A stretch of 64,000 bases of DNA from Pyropia haitanensis (Eukaryota; Rhodophyta; Bangiophyceae; Bangiales; Bangiaceae). A model generated the notes under the pieces. It saw only the letters and a program-made list of their open reading frames with translations. It made no database searches and was not told the DNA's origin. Where the stretch lies: contig SDUX01000009.1 in the NCBI GenBank assembly GCA_008729055.1, positions 1 to 64,000 of the forward strand, in the 5' to 3' direction. Position 1 is the first letter of the stretch. Each line of letters starts with the position of its first letter. This document shows, piece after piece, positions 32,263 to 42,089 of this stretch. The translations under genes and the position numbers were made by a program.

Positions 32263-35200
32263 ATGGACGACGACCTTGAGTCCCTCGAGGCGCTGAGCGT
32301 GGAGGACGACGAGGAGGAGGTGGTGCCGTTTTCCGGCTGGCGGGTGCTCTTTTGGGACATGATTGACTCCAATGTGGCGCTGCTGATCACCTACGTCCTC
32401 ATCACGTGTGACGTGCTGGCGTTTGCTGTCCGCCTGGGGTGGCTGACGCGGCTTGCGTTTGGGCCCCCTGACTTTCGGCGACGAGGGTCGGTGCTGCCCA
32501 CTGCCAACCAGTACCTGGCGGTGGATGTGGTGCTCACGTGCCTCTACTCGTTTGAGGTGGTCCTGCGCGTGTTTGTCTATGGCCAGGCTGGGTACTTTCG
32601 CAACGGCGCCATGGCCGCCGACTTTGTGGTCGTCGCCCTCTCTGCCGTCCTGACGCTCTTTGGTCACGTGTGTGCGCAGCCCATCGTGATGGGCCTGGCC
32701 CGCTTCCTCCGCCTCTGCCGTGTGGCCACGGTGGCGGTGATTGCGCGGGAACGGCAGTTTACGCGGCGCTTCCAGCGTAATGAGGCAGAGCTGGAGCTGC
32801 TGCTGGCTATGGAAAAGTCCGAGGCGGGCAAGCTCATCAAGTGGCGCATCGAGTCGGAATCGATTGCGCTGGGCGATAAGATGGGGCTCGGCGGCTTTGG
32901 GGAGGTCTACATGGGCCTCTTCCGCGGCACCCTCGTGGCGGTCAAGCAGCTGTTCCAGGCGCACAACCCGGATACGGACGGCGCGGCGCTGACGATTGAG
33001 GACGAGGCGGTGACGCTGGTGAATTTGCGGCACCCCAACGTCGTCCTGTTCATGGGCTTTGTGCATGAGCCGGCCAAGCTGTGGATCGTCATGGAGTACT
33101 GCAGCCGGGGCAGCCTGCGGGAGCAGCTGGCCGACTCGTCCACCCGTCTGACGCGCAACCGCATCCTCAAGTTTGCGCTCGGCGCAGCGCGTGGCCTGGC
33201 CTACCTCCACGGCCAGGACCCGCCGGTGCTGCACCTGGACCTCAAGACCGCCAACATCCTCATCTCGTCGGGCTGGGACGCTAAGCTGGCCGACTTTGGC
33301 CTCAGCCGCACCGTGGACAACATCCAGAACAACACGTTTGCCGGGACGGTCCAGTACTCGGCGCCCGAGATCCTCGAGGCCAACACCTTTTCATCCGCCG
33401 CCGACATCTACTCGTTTGGCATCTGCCTGTGGGAGCTGGCCGCACGGCAGCTGCCCTTCCAGGGCATTTCTGTGATGGAGGTGCTGTGGGGCGTCGTCAA
33501 GGAGAACCTGAGGCCAGACCTGTCCATACTGGCAGCCAAGGTGCCGGATGACCCGTCGGATCCTGTGCTGACTGGCAAGGAGCCGCTGACGGCGGTGGAC
33601 GCGTCGGCGTCGCTGGCGATCGCGGCAATTGTGGCGGAGCAGTCGCAGACGTCTGGCATCAAGCTCCCCAACTCCGACCGCCTTCGCAACTCGCCAACAC
33701 CCGGGGGGGCGGTGGAACAGCGCGCCTCGGGGGGGGACGACCCCGCCACCAACCGCTTGTCGATGGGGGATAAGCCCGCCGCCGGCGCTCCGTCGCCCGC
33801 GTCGTCCAAGCGCAAGGCCGCAACGGCCAGCGGCGCGTCCATGCTGTCGGGCATTGGGTCGAGCGTCAACTCGATCGTGTCGGGCACGCTGTTGCCGTCG
33901 GCCTTGCGGGGCGTCCGCGCGGGGCCGGGCCCGCGGCCCAGCGGGTCTGGGTCCCCCCCACGGCAGAGCCTGCCGCTGTCCCAGACGGGAGAGAGCACCG
34001 CCCCGTACCTGGACCTCCCGATGCGACGCCTCACCGCGCGTGCCGCGGCGGCGGCAGTCGCGGCCAACGCGGCCATGGGCGACAAGCTCCCGCCGTCGTC
34101 GCCCAGCCTTCGAGTCGACTCCAAGGCGTACGACGGATCAAGCGGCGGCAGTGTGAAGTCGTCGTTGGTGGGCGCGAGCAGCCCGGTACTGCCGGGCAAC
34201 CCCTACAGGGCGTCGGGCTCGTCCGGGTCGTCAGAGATGATCCAGGCGTGCCCCATGAGGAGGCACAGCACGGGGATGCGCGGCGGCCTGCCGTATGCGC
34301 TGGGCGGCCGGCCGCCACCTGGGCCGCCCGGCCATGCCATCCGTCAGACGTCTGCAGACGACAAGGCCGGCGTGCCGGCTCGCGCTGCTAGCGGCGGCAT
34401 CCTGCCCATCAAACAGTCGAGCAGCTCGGCGGACAAGCCACAGCGGTCCGCGTACTCATCGATTGTGGGCCGCGTGCCTAGCGGTGGCGGCGGCACGGGG
34501 TCTGCCTCTGGGGGCGGGGGTTCCGCCGCCGCTGGGCCACCGCCGTCGCGGCAATTCCCGGATGCCAACCTCTTTTCCCGGCGGATGCTCTCATTTGGCG
34601 GCACCCCCGACCTGCTGGACGCGTCGGGCAGGCCGCTATCCCTCTCGGCACGCCAGCGGCAGCTGCAGCAGGCGCGCCCGCCAAATGCCCAAGACTACCT
34701 CTCTCTCCCCTCCGTGGCGGGCCTGCGGCAGCTATCGAGCACCGCCGCGGAGAGTAGCGCCGCCATGCTGTCCCACTCATCGTCTGCGGGGGCCGTGTAT
34801 AGCGAAACACCCGGGCTGTCTTGGTCTCTCGACGGCCGGGACGGCGCCTCGCGCAGCGGGATGGACGCGGCGATCGCGAAGCTGACGGAAGGCGTCGCCA
34901 AGCCCCCGTCGCCTGGTCCTCCCTCCGTGCCCGCGTCGCAACTGCCGACGGCGGGCGCGGGCGAGGAGCCGCGAGGTGTCACGACGACGTCCGCCACCGG
35001 TGGCTTGGCACCGGGGGGTCCCCCTCAAGAGGCCCGCGGCTCCCCCACGAGCGGTGGGACGAGCAGCCCAGCAGGCAGTGTGGCGGGTGACGGATCGGCG
35101 GCGGCCGCCGCCGCTGCGGCGGCCGCCGACCCCAAGGCCATCCTGCCGACGCCCATGAACAGGGAGTACCTAGCGCTGATTGAGCGGTGCTGGGCGGCGG

Positions 35201-35310
35201 ACCCCGCGCAGCGGCCGACGGCTAACGAGGTGGTGTGGCGGCTGGTGGCCCTCATCGACGGGTCCCTCCAGTTTGATGACTCGGTGGAGGCGTCTTCGTC
35301 CGTTGGGTGA
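32263..35310 (+). CDS. Voltage-sensor-like four-helix membrane domain fused to a TKL protein kinase
   Basis: Numbered from ATG 32263 (1,015 residues). Helices at about 36-60, 86-107, 116-135 and 139-165 have the layout of a voltage-sensor/ion-transport S1-S4 bundle. There is an acidic residue in S1 (D50), Y95-x-x-E98 followed by LR in S2, D120 in S3, and R147-x-x-R150-x-x-R153 in S4. No pore helices follow. A charged helical linker (165-200) leads to a kinase: Gly loop GLGGFGEVY (208-216), K228, HLDLKTAN (catalytic D326), DFG 344-346 and APE 367-369, with TKL-style VAVKQL and DIYSFGICLWEL. A low-complexity Ser/Gly/Pro insert of about 520 residues separates this from the final kinase helices (ALIERCWAADPAQRPT, near 970). 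ATG 31907 upstream would add an acidic N-terminus if the frame break at the G9 run near 32152 is an error. Confidence 0.85.
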   Translation: MDDDLESLEALSVEDDEEEVVPFSGWRVLFWDMIDSNVALLITYVLITCDVLAFAVRLGWLTRLAFGPPDFRRRGSVLPTANQYLAVDVVLTCLYSFEVVLRVFVYGQAGYFRNGAMAADFVVVALSAVLTLFGHVCAQPIVMGLARFLRLCRVATVAVIARERQFTRRFQRNEAELELLLAMEKSEAGKLIKWRIESESIALGDKMGLGGFGEVYMGLFRGTLVAVKQLFQAHNPDTDGAALTIEDEAVTLVNLRHPNVVLFMGFVHEPAKLWIVMEYCSRGSLREQLADSSTRLTRNRILKFALGAARGLAYLHGQDPPVLHLDLKTANILISSGWDAKLADFGLSRTVDNIQNNTFAGTVQYSAPEILEANTFSSAADIYSFGICLWELAARQLPFQGISVMEVLWGVVKENLRPDLSILAAKVPDDPSDPVLTGKEPLTAVDASASLAIAAIVAEQSQTSGIKLPNSDRLRNSPTPGGAVEQRASGGDDPATNRLSMGDKPAAGAPSPASSKRKAATASGASMLSGIGSSVNSIVSGTLLPSALRGVRAGPGPRPSGSGSPPRQSLPLSQTGESTAPYLDLPMRRLTARAAAAAVAANAAMGDKLPPSSPSLRVDSKAYDGSSGGSVKSSLVGASSPVLPGNPYRASGSSGSSEMIQACPMRRHSTGMRGGLPYALGGRPPPGPPGHAIRQTSADDKAGVPARAASGGILPIKQSSSSADKPQRSAYSSIVGRVPSGGGGTGSASGGGGSAAAGPPPSRQFPDANLFSRRMLSFGGTPDLLDASGRPLSLSARQRQLQQARPPNAQDYLSLPSVAGLRQLSSTAAESSAAMLSHSSSAGAVYSETPGLSWSLDGRDGASRSGMDAAIAKLTEGVAKPPSPGPPSVPASQLPTAGAGEEPRGVTTTSATGGLAPGGPPQEARGSPTSGGTSSPAGSVAGDGSAAAAAAAAAADPKAILPTPMNREYLALIERCWAADPAQRPTANEVVWRLVALIDGSLQFDDSVEASSSVG

Positions 35311-35773
35311 TGGTCGCGTTGTCGTCTTCACAGAAGGGGGGGGAGGGGGGGGGGGGACTCATGGGTGTACTAGGGTCTTGGCGAAGAGGGGTTCCGCTGT
35401 TGCCGCTGACTTAAATTTATACGCCTAAGCTACTATCCGCCGTTTGCTCCCGTCCTCTTCGCGTCCGGCAGTTCCACCCGTACTCGGCCGCTCCTGCAGG
35501 GTGCCCCTTTTCTCGGTGGGAACGCGCCTGCATGGCAGTCTCCAACGGTTGACTTTTCAGGTGGGGGCCCTTCCCTTACTAGCCGCCTGCCATTCCGCCG
35601 TGCCCTGTCCACGCCAACACGTATGGCATGACCGCATGACGCAAACAGGGCCGCCATTGCAGCTGATTTATATACACAGACAAGAGCGCGCCTCCAGGGT
35701 CAAATCACGCGCAGCAGGGAATAAAAAAAGAAACACGAGCAAAGGAGCCCCCCCCGTCCGAGCCAGGGGCCGT
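35311..35773. other. Convergent intergenic region
   Basis: 3-prime flank of the kinase gene (plus) and of the small spliced gene (minus). A G-rich run at 35338-35357 and an AATAAA-like tract near 35720 (GGGAATAAAAAAAG) are visible. Nothing coding is supported. Confidence 0.5.
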
Positions 35774-36476
35774 TCAGCGCGCAAACTCCAGCGCCCCCAG
35801 CTCCGCCTCGAGCGACGCAGTAAGGGCGTCCATCGCGCGCAACCGACGAGCCGCACCGGCCTCCTGTGGGGCATCCCACGCGCGCCCGTCCGGTCAACGA
35901 CGAGGCGCCGGTCGTTAGGCGGGAAGAACCCAGCGCACATGTACGGAAAAAGACGCGTGAGCAATGACGGACAGACGTGGCAGAGACAAGACTCGCTCAA
36001 CGGACCATGCACTCAACCTCGCACGCAGCCGTAAACAATACATGAGGAACTCGCTCCCAGAACGCCCCCTTCGCCACCCCTCCCGCGAGACCAGCCTTAC
36101 TGCAACAACGTACCGTCGCAGGACTCCCCAGCCGCTCTTCTCCCTGCATCACCCGGCAGCGCAGCTCGGCAAGGTCGGCCAGCGCCTCTTGGATGTCTGC
36201 CGCGCGGAGAGCGGCCTCGTCCACTGCCTCCCGCTCCGGCGCCGTTGCCGTCGCGGGCGGTCCCACCACCGCCGCCGACCGCCGCGAGCCGCTGCCGACG
36301 CGCGCCGCCGCGCGGGCGGCGGTCGCGGCGGTCGCGGGGGCGGCGACCCAGGCGGTGCGCGGCAGGCCACCGTCGCCGCCGCGCGGGGCGGGCGAAGCGG
36401 CCATGGCGGCCACGCGCCGCGGCTGCGGCGGCCGCCGGTGGAGGGTCACCAGCGTCGTCGCAGCGACAAACGCCAT
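35774..36476 (-). CDS. Small spliced protein, probably organelle-targeted, unknown function
   Basis: Two exons joined by a phase-0 GT-AG intron: exon 1 36476-36114 (121 codons, donor ACG followed by GTACGT), exon 2 35863-35774 (acceptor CCCCACAG), giving 150 residues. The N-terminus MAFVAATTLVTLHRRPP with R/S/A-rich, acid-free sequence to about residue 75 looks like a plastid or mitochondrial transit peptide. The mature part is a single charged, Ala/Glu/Leu-rich amphipathic helix region (REAVDEAALRAADIQEALAD, ELRCRVMQGEE, then RRLRAMDALTASLEAELGAL) ending EFAR. No family is recognised. The matching phase and open frame across the junction support the splice model. Confidence 0.6.
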
Positions 36477-37455
36477 CGCAGCGGGCGCAAGGAGGGGTGC
36501 AACGGATGGAGCAGGCGCGGGGCGCGAGCGGCGATGGGCCGGGGGGGGGGCGGAAGGCAGAGTGGGAAAGTGCCCGTGCTCTCAGCCAGGTGTCGGGTGC
36601 AGGACACACGCCAGTGCGCGTGTGCGAGGTGATCGGCGACGCAGAGAAGTCTGGGGCGACGATGACGGGGTGCACCGGCGTTGGCGGCTGCTTGTCTCCT
36701 CACGCGGATAGAGCACAAGAGAAGACCGCCCTCTGCTGCAGGGACGCCGAAGTCGGCTGCCCAAGGCTCTCTGCACCAGGGCCCACCTCCTTGCCCCGCA
36801 CCGGTGGGCGGGCCTGCCGAGGGCGCCGGCGGGCATGCTCATGATTCGTCCTGCGTGCCTGCACGCGCGCAACAACGAGGTGGTGGCGGGCCCGCACGGG
36901 AGGGGGGGCGAGAGACTCCTCTCCTCCAAGCTGCCTGCCGGTGGCAGGAGATTTGTAGCACGACAGCGCAAAGGAGGAGCCGAGTGGCTCCCTCTTTTGC
37001 GTACGCCGCCGGCAGCCCGAAGCCTGCCTCTTGCACGTGTGCCGCGGGCACTGGTGGAACCAAAACGGCAGGCGCGAGCAATCTCGACCACAGATGCCAT
37101 ACGATTGGACGGTGGGATCCAGAGTGCGCGGCAGAGATATTTATGCAGCGGCGAATCAGCGAGTCGGTCCAACGTCGAGTTCCACCAACGGCCCCACGGC
37201 ACGTGGCAGGTGGTCGACTCGGGCAGCAGGTCGTCGAGAGAAGAGAGTGGACGCTCATGCCCGGCGCGTCCCAGTGGCTTACATGACTGTTCTCTGGTTC
37301 GCATGTCACGCACCCGAGTGTCGCCCACCCGCAGAGGGGAAGCGTGATGAAGCAGCGGTCGAGATGCCGTACATCCGATGCGGTCGCACGGGTGCAGGCA
37401 GCAGAGCTCTGGCGTAGCTTATCAAATGGCAGGCACGATGCCGCGCCTATGCTGA
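36477..37455. other. No confident gene
   Basis: Lies between the start of the small spliced gene and the stop of the thioredoxin-fold gene. Several 150-250-codon frames on both strands have no motif. The right part is the 3-prime flank of the PDI-like gene. Confidence 0.45.
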
Positions 37456-38715
37456 TTAGAGCTCCTGTCTTCCCTGTTCCGTACTGCCCAACGGCACGGC
37501 CCCCACCTCCACGGCGGTGCCGTCTGTGAGCCCCGGCGCGTCGCTCGCCCCCTCGGCCCCCTCCAACCACTCTACCCCCCCGTCGATGGCCGACGCGTCG
37601 CCACCCTCTGCCGCCACCTGCACCTTCGCGCGGTGCACAGACCAGTCATTGATGCAGTCAAAGAGCTCGCCAAAGCCCCACCCGCGGCAATGCACCACGT
37701 CAACGGCACCCCACAGGCCCACGGCCGCCGCGCCACCGCCGGCCGTGTCGGCCGGCGGCGGCGCGCCGCCCGACACGTCCACCACCGCCGCCCCCCCCGC
37801 GGGATCCCCCACCCCCGGCGGGACAGACAGCACCCCCACCGCCCAGCCACCCCCATCCTCGGTGGCGGTGGCGTCGCCGCCCATCATTGCCGACGCCATC
37901 CCGTCGGCCACGCCCTTGTCCGCAGTGGCGGCGCCCCACAGGACCAGCGCGTGGCGGTGGCCAGCAACGGCAGACCAAAAGGTGGCGGGCGACCACGCCG
38001 CCGCCGCGGTGGGTGTGAGCTCCATTGTCACCTCCTCGCCGCCCTCCCGGTTCAGATACACGGGCGGCTTGCCTGCGCCCGTCTCATCGTCCGACTCAGC
38101 CGCACCGGCGGGGGAGACAAGGACGGGCGACGGCGGGGGCGGCAGCACCCCCCCAACAGACGCCAGCCATGCGTCGTAGGCGGGCCCCCCATCGGCAGTC
38201 AGCACGGTCGACCCGGCGAGCGAATTGACCCAGGCCGCCACTAGCGGCACCTGCCGGTGGTCCCCATACACCACCGGCCAAGCCGGCGGCGACGGGCGCG
38301 GGTGGGGGTCCCCATCGCGTGGCGCGTACGACACAGGCGGCGCGGCGCGGGCCTTGCCCCGCGCCAGCGTGTAGCCTGGCGGGAAGTAGAGGATGGCGGG
38401 AAACGCGGTGACGCCAAACTTGGGCGCGACCCCGGGCTCCTCGTCCGTGTCCACCACCCCGACCGTGGCCGCCGCTCCGTCGGCGGCGGCGGCGGCACCC
38501 AGCGAGGCCACCAACGGCGCCGCCTCCCGACACGCCGCGCACCACGGCGCCAGGAGCACGAGCACCGTCGGGGTGTCGGGGGACGACAGCGTCGCCGCGA
38601 GGTCGTCGTAGAGGAAGGACGGCTCAAACGCAGCGTGCGCAAGGTGGGGGGTGGCGACCAGCAGCAGCAACAGCAGGACCGTGGCAGCAAGGGGAAGGGG
38701 CTTGAGGCAACTCAT
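37456..38715 (-). CDS. ER thioredoxin-fold (PDI-like) protein with CAAC active site
   Basis: 419 residues from ATG 38715. Residues 1-28 (MSCLKPLPLAATVLLLLLLV then ATPHLAHA) form a signal peptide. A thioredoxin domain follows with LLAPWCAACREAAPL (cysteines 59 and 62) and the cis-proline segment FGVTAFPAILYF (Pro 106). The dithiol would catalyse disulfide exchange in secretory proteins. The remaining 260 residues are Gly/Ala-rich with a possible second degenerate thioredoxin-like half (TFWSAVAGHRHALVLWGAAT) and end in RQEL. That end could act as a weak KDEL-type retrieval signal. CAAC instead of CGHC suggests a specialised redox potential. Intronless. The start is fixed by the signal peptide. 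Confidence 0.82.
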   Translation of the reverse strand: MSCLKPLPLAATVLLLLLLVATPHLAHAAFEPSFLYDDLAATLSSPDTPTVLVLLAPWCAACREAAPLVASLGAAAAADGAAATVGVVDTDEEPGVAPKFGVTAFPAILYFPPGYTLARGKARAAPPVSYAPRDGDPHPRPSPPAWPVVYGDHRQVPLVAAWVNSLAGSTVLTADGGPAYDAWLASVGGVLPPPPSPVLVSPAGAAESDDETGAGKPPVYLNREGGEEVTMELTPTAAAAWSPATFWSAVAGHRHALVLWGAATADKGVADGMASAMMGGDATATEDGGGWAVGVLSVPPGVGDPAGGAAVVDVSGGAPPPADTAGGGAAAVGLWGAVDVVHCRGWGFGELFDCINDWSVHRAKVQVAAEGGDASAIDGGVEWLEGAEGASDAPGLTDGTAVEVGAVPLGSTEQGRQEL

Positions 38716-40640
38716 GGTGCCGTGGGGAGGAACGAGGGGCCGCAGGGGGGGGCGTGCGTGCTCCCTGGATGTCCACAGCGCAACAGCCGCGGAGAGGGGG
38801 AAAGAACAGAGCTATACGGAGATTGACGAGAATACAGAGGGCGGGTAAGGCGCCTTGTGACAAAGCTCTGCAGGAGGCCTGGAAGACAGGCACGCAGTGG
38901 TGAGGGCAACGGCCAGTACCACACTGTTGTCCAGGCCGAGGGGAGCGCTGTGTAACCTCGAAGCACTGGATCAAGCAGGCAGGCGGGCGACGAGGCACAC
39001 AACGAGAAGTGTCAGCGATGACACTTGAAGAAAAAAGTGCATTCTATTTTTAGATTGACGAACGGCCAATCTGAAACACTGAATTACATCCTGGCGGCAA
39101 AAAGTCCTACCGCGACGCAAGTCCAGTACGCCCACGAATTATGACCGTGCCAAGTGTCTCTTGGCTATGAGAAGCGAGAGAGGAGCACTGGCGTTTTTTT
39201 TGCGGACACTTCCGCCTTTCTCTCCAGGTGTCGCGTCGGAACCTAACCACTCGATGCTGCCAGCGGACATTGTCCATTGGCCCAGACCGCTCTGGTCTAG
39301 GTCCCGGTTCTGCCTGGGCTGCTGCTCTTCCTGGCCAGGTGGGGGCCCTCCACTGCGGCCGGACCAAAGTAAAACGACACGCGGCAGGAGACGAGTGTAG
39401 TCACGTTTCGTTCACCCCCCACTTTGTGTCGCGTTGCGACCCCTTCCTGGGTCTGTCAGCCAATCACAACGCACCAATTGAGGAAAATTTATGGCTCAGC
39501 GAACTCACAAGCGACCCCCCCTCCCGCCGTCACATCCTCGAGCCTGGACGAATGTCTACTGTACCCGGCCTGCGATTGGTTGTCCGGCCTTGCCAGCACC
39601 CGCGGTCTGTGGGGGGCAGCCAGCGCACCCCCCCCCTCCCCCCCATCCGAACGCCAGTGCATCCCGTCGGCACTCATCACACGTGGGAACGCCGCCGCGG
39701 GGGCGGTGTTCTCCGACGTGGCCTTGACCGCCACAGCCCATCCAAACGCCGCCGCGCACCGTTCCACCTCCGCTGCTCGTCAAGACTGCTGACGGCCATC
39801 GCTGCGGCCCTGGTGCTGCACCCCCCCCCGGCCACGCCCGCTCGGCGCGCGTGCACCCGCAACGGCAGTCGGTCCGGCGGCTGGCGCCAAGACGTCGGCA
39901 CGGCCGGCAGTCTACGGGGGTGCCGGTACACCAGCAAACGCCACCGCCGTCCCGTCTCCGCGCGGGACGACCTTGGTGGGCGACTGTTGTGCGGCACTTC
40001 TCTCCCTGTAGGACGAGCCGCACCGCACGCCGGGTGGGACGGGAAGGAGACGGGACCCGGTGTGGGGGAGACGTGGGTGGGGGGGCCGACACCGCTGGTT
40101 GGGCCACGGCGGGCCGTGCTTGCAGGAGCGCATTTTGGGGGGGGGGCGGTTCTTCTGTGCTGTTTGAGAGAGTCGTGTGGGGCGGGGGCGAGTGGGCAAG
40201 TGGGGAGTTTTTGAGTTGGCTGCTGGCTTGAGTAGCTGAGGAGCAGCGTGGGGGGGGGGTGGACCGCCGCCCTGCCGCCCCGTGTGTTTGTGCGTGTGTG
40301 AGTCGCGACCGTCTCGGGCGGGGAGTGGTTGAGTGCTCAACGGTCAGACGCGTGGGCGTCAGCGCGTCGACTTGTTGCGGTGCTTGCTTCTTCTGTTGGC
40401 GGTGTGCATCCCACGGTCGGTTGTGGTCGTGACGACACCCACCGGCGGAGCGCGTCACCTGATCATCCTTTTGACGGCGCGGCTGCAGATCAGCGAGCCT
40501 CCCACCCGCCACCCTCTGTGTCCGCAGCGTCGGCTGCAGCTACTTGCCGACACGACCGGCGCCGGACGAGACCAGCGTGTGTTTGTCCCTCTCTTGCTGC
40601 TCCGCTGACCGCATGCGTCCGGCGCACTTCAGCCGACTCC
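38716..40640. other. No confident gene
   Basis: The promoter of the PDI-like gene should be at 38716-39100, where an AT-richer patch (39,030-39,080) occurs. From 39,230 to 40,500 overlapping open frames on both strands (100-330 codons) have no domain signature. A minus-strand frame at 39,489-39,767 reads ERCAAAFGWAVAVKATSE and looks slightly more protein-like than the rest. Confidence 0.4.
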
Positions 40641-41582
40641 ATGACCCCGCAAACGACGACGGTTCCGTCCCTGGCGGGGGTGCCGCAGAGGTTGCCGCCA
40701 CTCAAGCCCCGCCCGTACGCTGGCACGCCATCATCCATTGCCCCCGCTGATGGCTCGGCCGCGTTGCTTACGTTGACGCCCACCGGGCCCGCGGGTCCCC
40801 CTGTTGAGATGGAACCCTCCCCGGTGTCGTCGCCGTCGCGCGCCATTGACCGGGTAAGAGCAGTGGTGCTTGGCGGCGCGCCCAGCAGCGCGGCTGGCAG
40901 CGGCGGCGGCCGTCGTCGGCGGGGCCGGGGGGCGGCGGCTGGCACCGCAGCGGGCAGCGACCGCGCGGTGACGGCCGCCAGCGGCGAGTTGATTGCCGGC
41001 GTGCCGCTGCCCGTGGCCGACCGCGGCGGCGTCCGCGCGCACCCGGCGGCGCGGCGGGCGGTGCGTCGGCGGCGGCCTCGGCCAGGGGTGGCGGGCGCCC
41101 TGTCGGCGACGGTGGTGGCTTCGTCGTCGGTGGCCCGGCCCGCCGGCAACACGGGCACTGGCCGAGGCGGCGGCGGGGTGGCGGGGTGGCCGGGGGGGGT
41201 GCTCCGCCGGCCAGGCGGCGCATCGGCGCGAGCGGCCGCGCTTGCTGCCGCCGCGGCCGCGGCCGAGGCCGTCGCGGTGCCTTCGCCGGCAGTGCCGGTG
41301 GCGACGTCGGCCGCGCCCAGCGGGGACCGCCCGCCCGTGGCGCCGCCGCCGCCAGCTCGCGCGGTGGACGCGGTCTCCCTGCTGCTAGCACCCGCGCCCT
41401 CCACGCCCCGCCGACCGACCGGCGGGGGCGGCGGCGGCGCGTCTGGCGCGGCGGCAGCGGCACCTGCGACGGCGCCGTGCATCCGACCGGGGAGTGCGAT
41501 GGAGGCACGCCTGCGGCGGCTGATGGGGCCACCGACAGCGGGGGTGGAGCGGGTGCTGCCGCCCCCACCGTCGAGTCGAGGT

Positions 41583-41618
<36 letters not shown>

Positions 41619-42089
41619 GCCCCGAACCTAACCTTGGCTCGTGGCGTGGGCGGCGGCGGCCGAGTTAGTGGCGGTGCCGGGGCGTCCTTCTACTTGGGCG
41701 GCGCCGCGGCGGTGCGATCACCGGCCGCCCTGAGCACGCGCCCGTCGCGACGGGAGACGCTCGCGCGCCTGGCCGCGGTGGCAGCGGCACCCGCGATGGG
41801 CGACGGGTGGGGTCTGCCACCGCCGGCCGCTGCGCCGGCGCTGGCGGCTCCTGTGCGGGTGCCTTCGCCACCACCGACGTCGCCGCCGGCGCCGCCAGCG
41901 TCAGCGCCCCCCCCTCCCCCGCCACCTCCGTCGGCGCCGCGCAGGTCTGCCTACCCCCTGTCGCGTCCGTACGGCCCGTACGATGGCATTGACGTGCTGC
42001 TGCTGGCGTCGCAGGGCTCGCTGGGAGATTCCTCACCAATGTCGCAGGCTACGCCGGGCTCACAGCCGCTCGCAGGGCGGTCGCAATGA
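40641..42089 (+). CDS. Disordered Pro/Ala/Gly-rich protein, unknown function
   Basis: ATG 40641 opens a 482-codon frame beginning MTPQTTTVPSLAGVPQRLPP, with SPSRAIDRVRAVVLGG early and the more ordered tail SAYPLSRPYGPYDGIDVLLL followed by a Ser/Gln-rich end. The middle is Ala/Gly/Pro/Arg low complexity with RRRPRP- and AAAEAVAV-type runs. No domain is recognised. The Ser-Pro sites (MEPSPVSSPSRA, RVPSPPPTSPP) would suit a phospho-regulated scaffold, but that is speculation. The same strand is open further upstream without another ATG that looks better. Real coding status is likely because stop-free length and biased ends agree, but composition alone can make such frames here. Confidence 0.45.
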
